A DNA stretch of 14,859 nt, taken from positions 1-14,859 of the forward strand of contig JADGNT010000029.1 of NCBI GenBank assembly GCA_017883345.1, given 5' to 3'. The stretch is from Candidatus Solibacter sp. (GTDB lineage: Bacteria; Acidobacteriota; Terriglobia; Bryobacterales; Bryobacteraceae). The notes under the pieces were generated by a model, which saw nothing but the letters and a program-made list of their open reading frames with translations, was not told where the DNA came from and searched no databases. The position numbers and the translations under genes were made by a program. Positions 13,906-14,859 of this stretch are shown piece after piece (the first letter of the stretch is position 1; each line of letters starts with the position of its first letter).

Positions 13906-14049
13906 AATACCAAGCGCGCGCTGGAGGCGCTGGAGCAGGCGGCGGCCACGGGCTTCCGCGCCTGGGAACGGATGGAGGGCGAGCCCCTGCTGGCCAAAGT
14001 GCGGCGCGATGCGCGCTATGCGGGAATCCTGGCCAAGATGCGGCGCTAG
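13906..14049 (+). pseudogene. 3' fragment of a TPR-protein gene
   Basis: The frame ending at TAG 14047-14049 reads NTKRALEALEQAAATGFRAW then ERMEGEPLLAKVRRDARYAG and ILAKMRR. This is the typical last helix pair of acidobacterial TPR proteins (L-E-x-A-x-x-x-G-F-x-x-x-x-x-x-x-x-x-P-x-L-x-x-x-R-x-D-x-R-Y). Before 13906 the frame loses this character and no start is seen, so the gene is cut off at its 5' side. Which full-length protein it came from, for example a kinase with a TPR tail, cannot be told. Confidence 0.5.
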
Positions 14050-14101
14050 CTTGGTACACCTCTCATATTTCGAGGGATCGCTCCCGACCCAGAGGGTACC
14101 C

Positions 14102-14131
14102 CGGTCGCGGCTCTGATCGGAGCCACGACCG
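14102..14131. repeat. Imperfect palindrome, REP-like or terminator
   Basis: CGGTCG, one mismatch, GGCTC, loop TGATCG, GAGCC, one mismatch, CGACCG: an 11-bp stem with a 6-nt loop. It lies 26 nt after the end of the minus-strand TIGR03435 gene and carries no T tract on that side. I recall the adjoining motif CACTCCCTTACGGTCGTGGC (minus strand) as frequent in Solibacter-like intergenic DNA, so a dispersed palindrome is more likely than a plain terminator. A small GGGA/TCCC hairpin is found at 14074-14085. Confidence 0.6.
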
Positions 14132-14157
14132 TAAGGGAGTGGTGGTGCACTACTAAT

Positions 14158-14859
14158 CTAATTCTCCACCGGGGATTTTTCGGCGTGATCGACGATCAGC
14201 ACATCGAGCGGCATCTTCTTGGCTTCCAGTTTCAAGCCAAACTCTTCCTGCAAGATCATCGAGATGAGCGCCTGCGGATCCGCCGGCGCCGACTCAATGG
14301 ATTGCCCTCGCGCCGCCATGTCCGCGGCATACTTGGCAACATTGAGGGTGATATCGTAGCGCCCTGTCAGGCCCGTCATGTCGATCACCGGGGCGCGCAG
14401 CATATTCGACATCATATCGACCAACCGCGAGACGGGGGTTCTTTGCACGGAGACGCTCAACTGCCTCTGGTTGATGTCGATGCTGGCCTCACCCTCGGTC
14501 GTCGATTCGTGAACCTTCGGCCCGTTCTTGCCGACCACCAGCAGGTAGGCCGAAAGCTCCTTGGTCTGGCGGTGCAGCGCCAGTTTGAAGCGTTCCTGCA
14601 ACAGGGCCTGCATCATGACCCGCAGTTGCTCCTCCGTGGCGGGGCCGGCGGCCTTTCCGGCGATTTCGTACCGCTGGGAATCGAGCCAGTCCGGGCCGGT
14701 GACCTGGTATTCCGTCACGTGCCAAGCCCAACGAATCGAGGCTTTCAGGCTGACGTTGCGCATGGTCACGGTGCCTGGGGAAACCTGGATATTTTCGCGC
14801 CCTCTTCGCTCGCCGGCGGCGCCGGGTTGGCTCACCTTGACGGACGCCACGTCGAAGGC
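14158..14859 (-). CDS. TIGR03435-family protein, 5'-truncated by window edge
   Basis: The visible 233 residues begin AFDVASVKVSQPG, the usual start of the mature TIGR03435 (DUF3738, Solibacter C-terminal) domain, so the signal peptide or membrane anchor lies beyond the window. Family landmarks in order: MRNVSLKASIRWAWHV, YQVTGPDWLDSQRYEI, EEQLRVMMQALLQERFKLAL, HRQTKELSAYLLVVGKNGPK, VIDMTGLTGRYDITL and the end LKLEAKKMPLDVLIVDHAEK. These proteins are numerous in Solibacter-like genomes, often next to BlaR-type sensors or sigma factors. They are thought to be extracytoplasmic; their function is unknown. The apparent start GTG at 14850 is an internal valine. The palindrome at 14102-14131 is just beyond the stop. 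Confidence 0.93.
   Translation of the reverse strand, partial: AFDVASVKVSQPGAAGERRGRENIQVSPGTVTMRNVSLKASIRWAWHVTEYQVTGPDWLDSQRYEIAGKAAGPATEEQLRVMMQALLQERFKLALHRQTKELSAYLLVVGKNGPKVHESTTEGEASIDINQRQLSVSVQRTPVSRLVDMMSNMLRAPVIDMTGLTGRYDITLNVAKYAADMAARGQSIESAPADPQALISMILQEEFGLKLEAKKMPLDVLIVDHAEKSPVEN

Noticed and set aside
1..14859. CRISPR arrays, rRNA or tRNA genes, transposase genes
   Set aside because: No regularly spaced repeats, rRNA-like segments, tRNA cloverleaf with TTCGA arm, or transposase motifs were found on reading both strands.

Overview
The window looks like a GC-rich chromosome segment from an acidobacterium of the Solibacter/Bryobacter type. The evidence is a partial TIGR03435 (Solibacter C-terminal family) gene at the right edge, a secreted protein with a TIGR03437-like C-terminus, a signal-peptide DUF885 protein and several palindromic repeats. 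This is inferred from protein families recalled from memory; no search was run.

Left part (1-3540): the 3' portion of a sensor histidine kinase overlaps its OmpR-type response regulator. A 115-bp inverted repeat made of CGCAGAG units follows, then an exported protein with a TPR-like N-terminus and a jelly-roll-like middle, ending at a UUCG hairpin. Next, on the minus strand, a LysE-family exporter and an alpha/beta hydrolase form a tight two-gene operon (3551-5668). A 400-base non-coding stretch with a good promoter leads to a small cysteine-containing protein. A GT28/MurG-like glycosyltransferase lies on the minus strand (6481-7611).

Middle part (7660-9003) is a toxin-antitoxin patch. It holds a PemK/MazF toxin without a visible antitoxin, its terminator, a second degraded copy of the toxin start fused to the terminator, a 5'-truncated hicA, and an intact hicB. 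The secreted TIGR03437-like protein, an amidohydrolase 3' remnant and the DUF885 protein follow on the minus strand, then three small genes (12151-13093).

Right part (13094-14157) appears empty to ordinary ORF calling, but it contains the most interesting item. A 76-codon reading frame at 13210-13440 is interrupted once, by a TGA exactly where a CxxU motif would lie, and the rest of the protein resembles the SelW/SelT/SelH (Rdx) thioredoxin-fold family. I read it as a selenoprotein gene. Next to it lies a gene graveyard: a minus-strand membrane-protein gene apparently frameshifted by a 10-bp tandem duplication, the 3' end of the gene before it, and the 3' end of a TPR gene on the plus strand. 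A dispersed-type palindrome and the partial TIGR03435 gene close the window.
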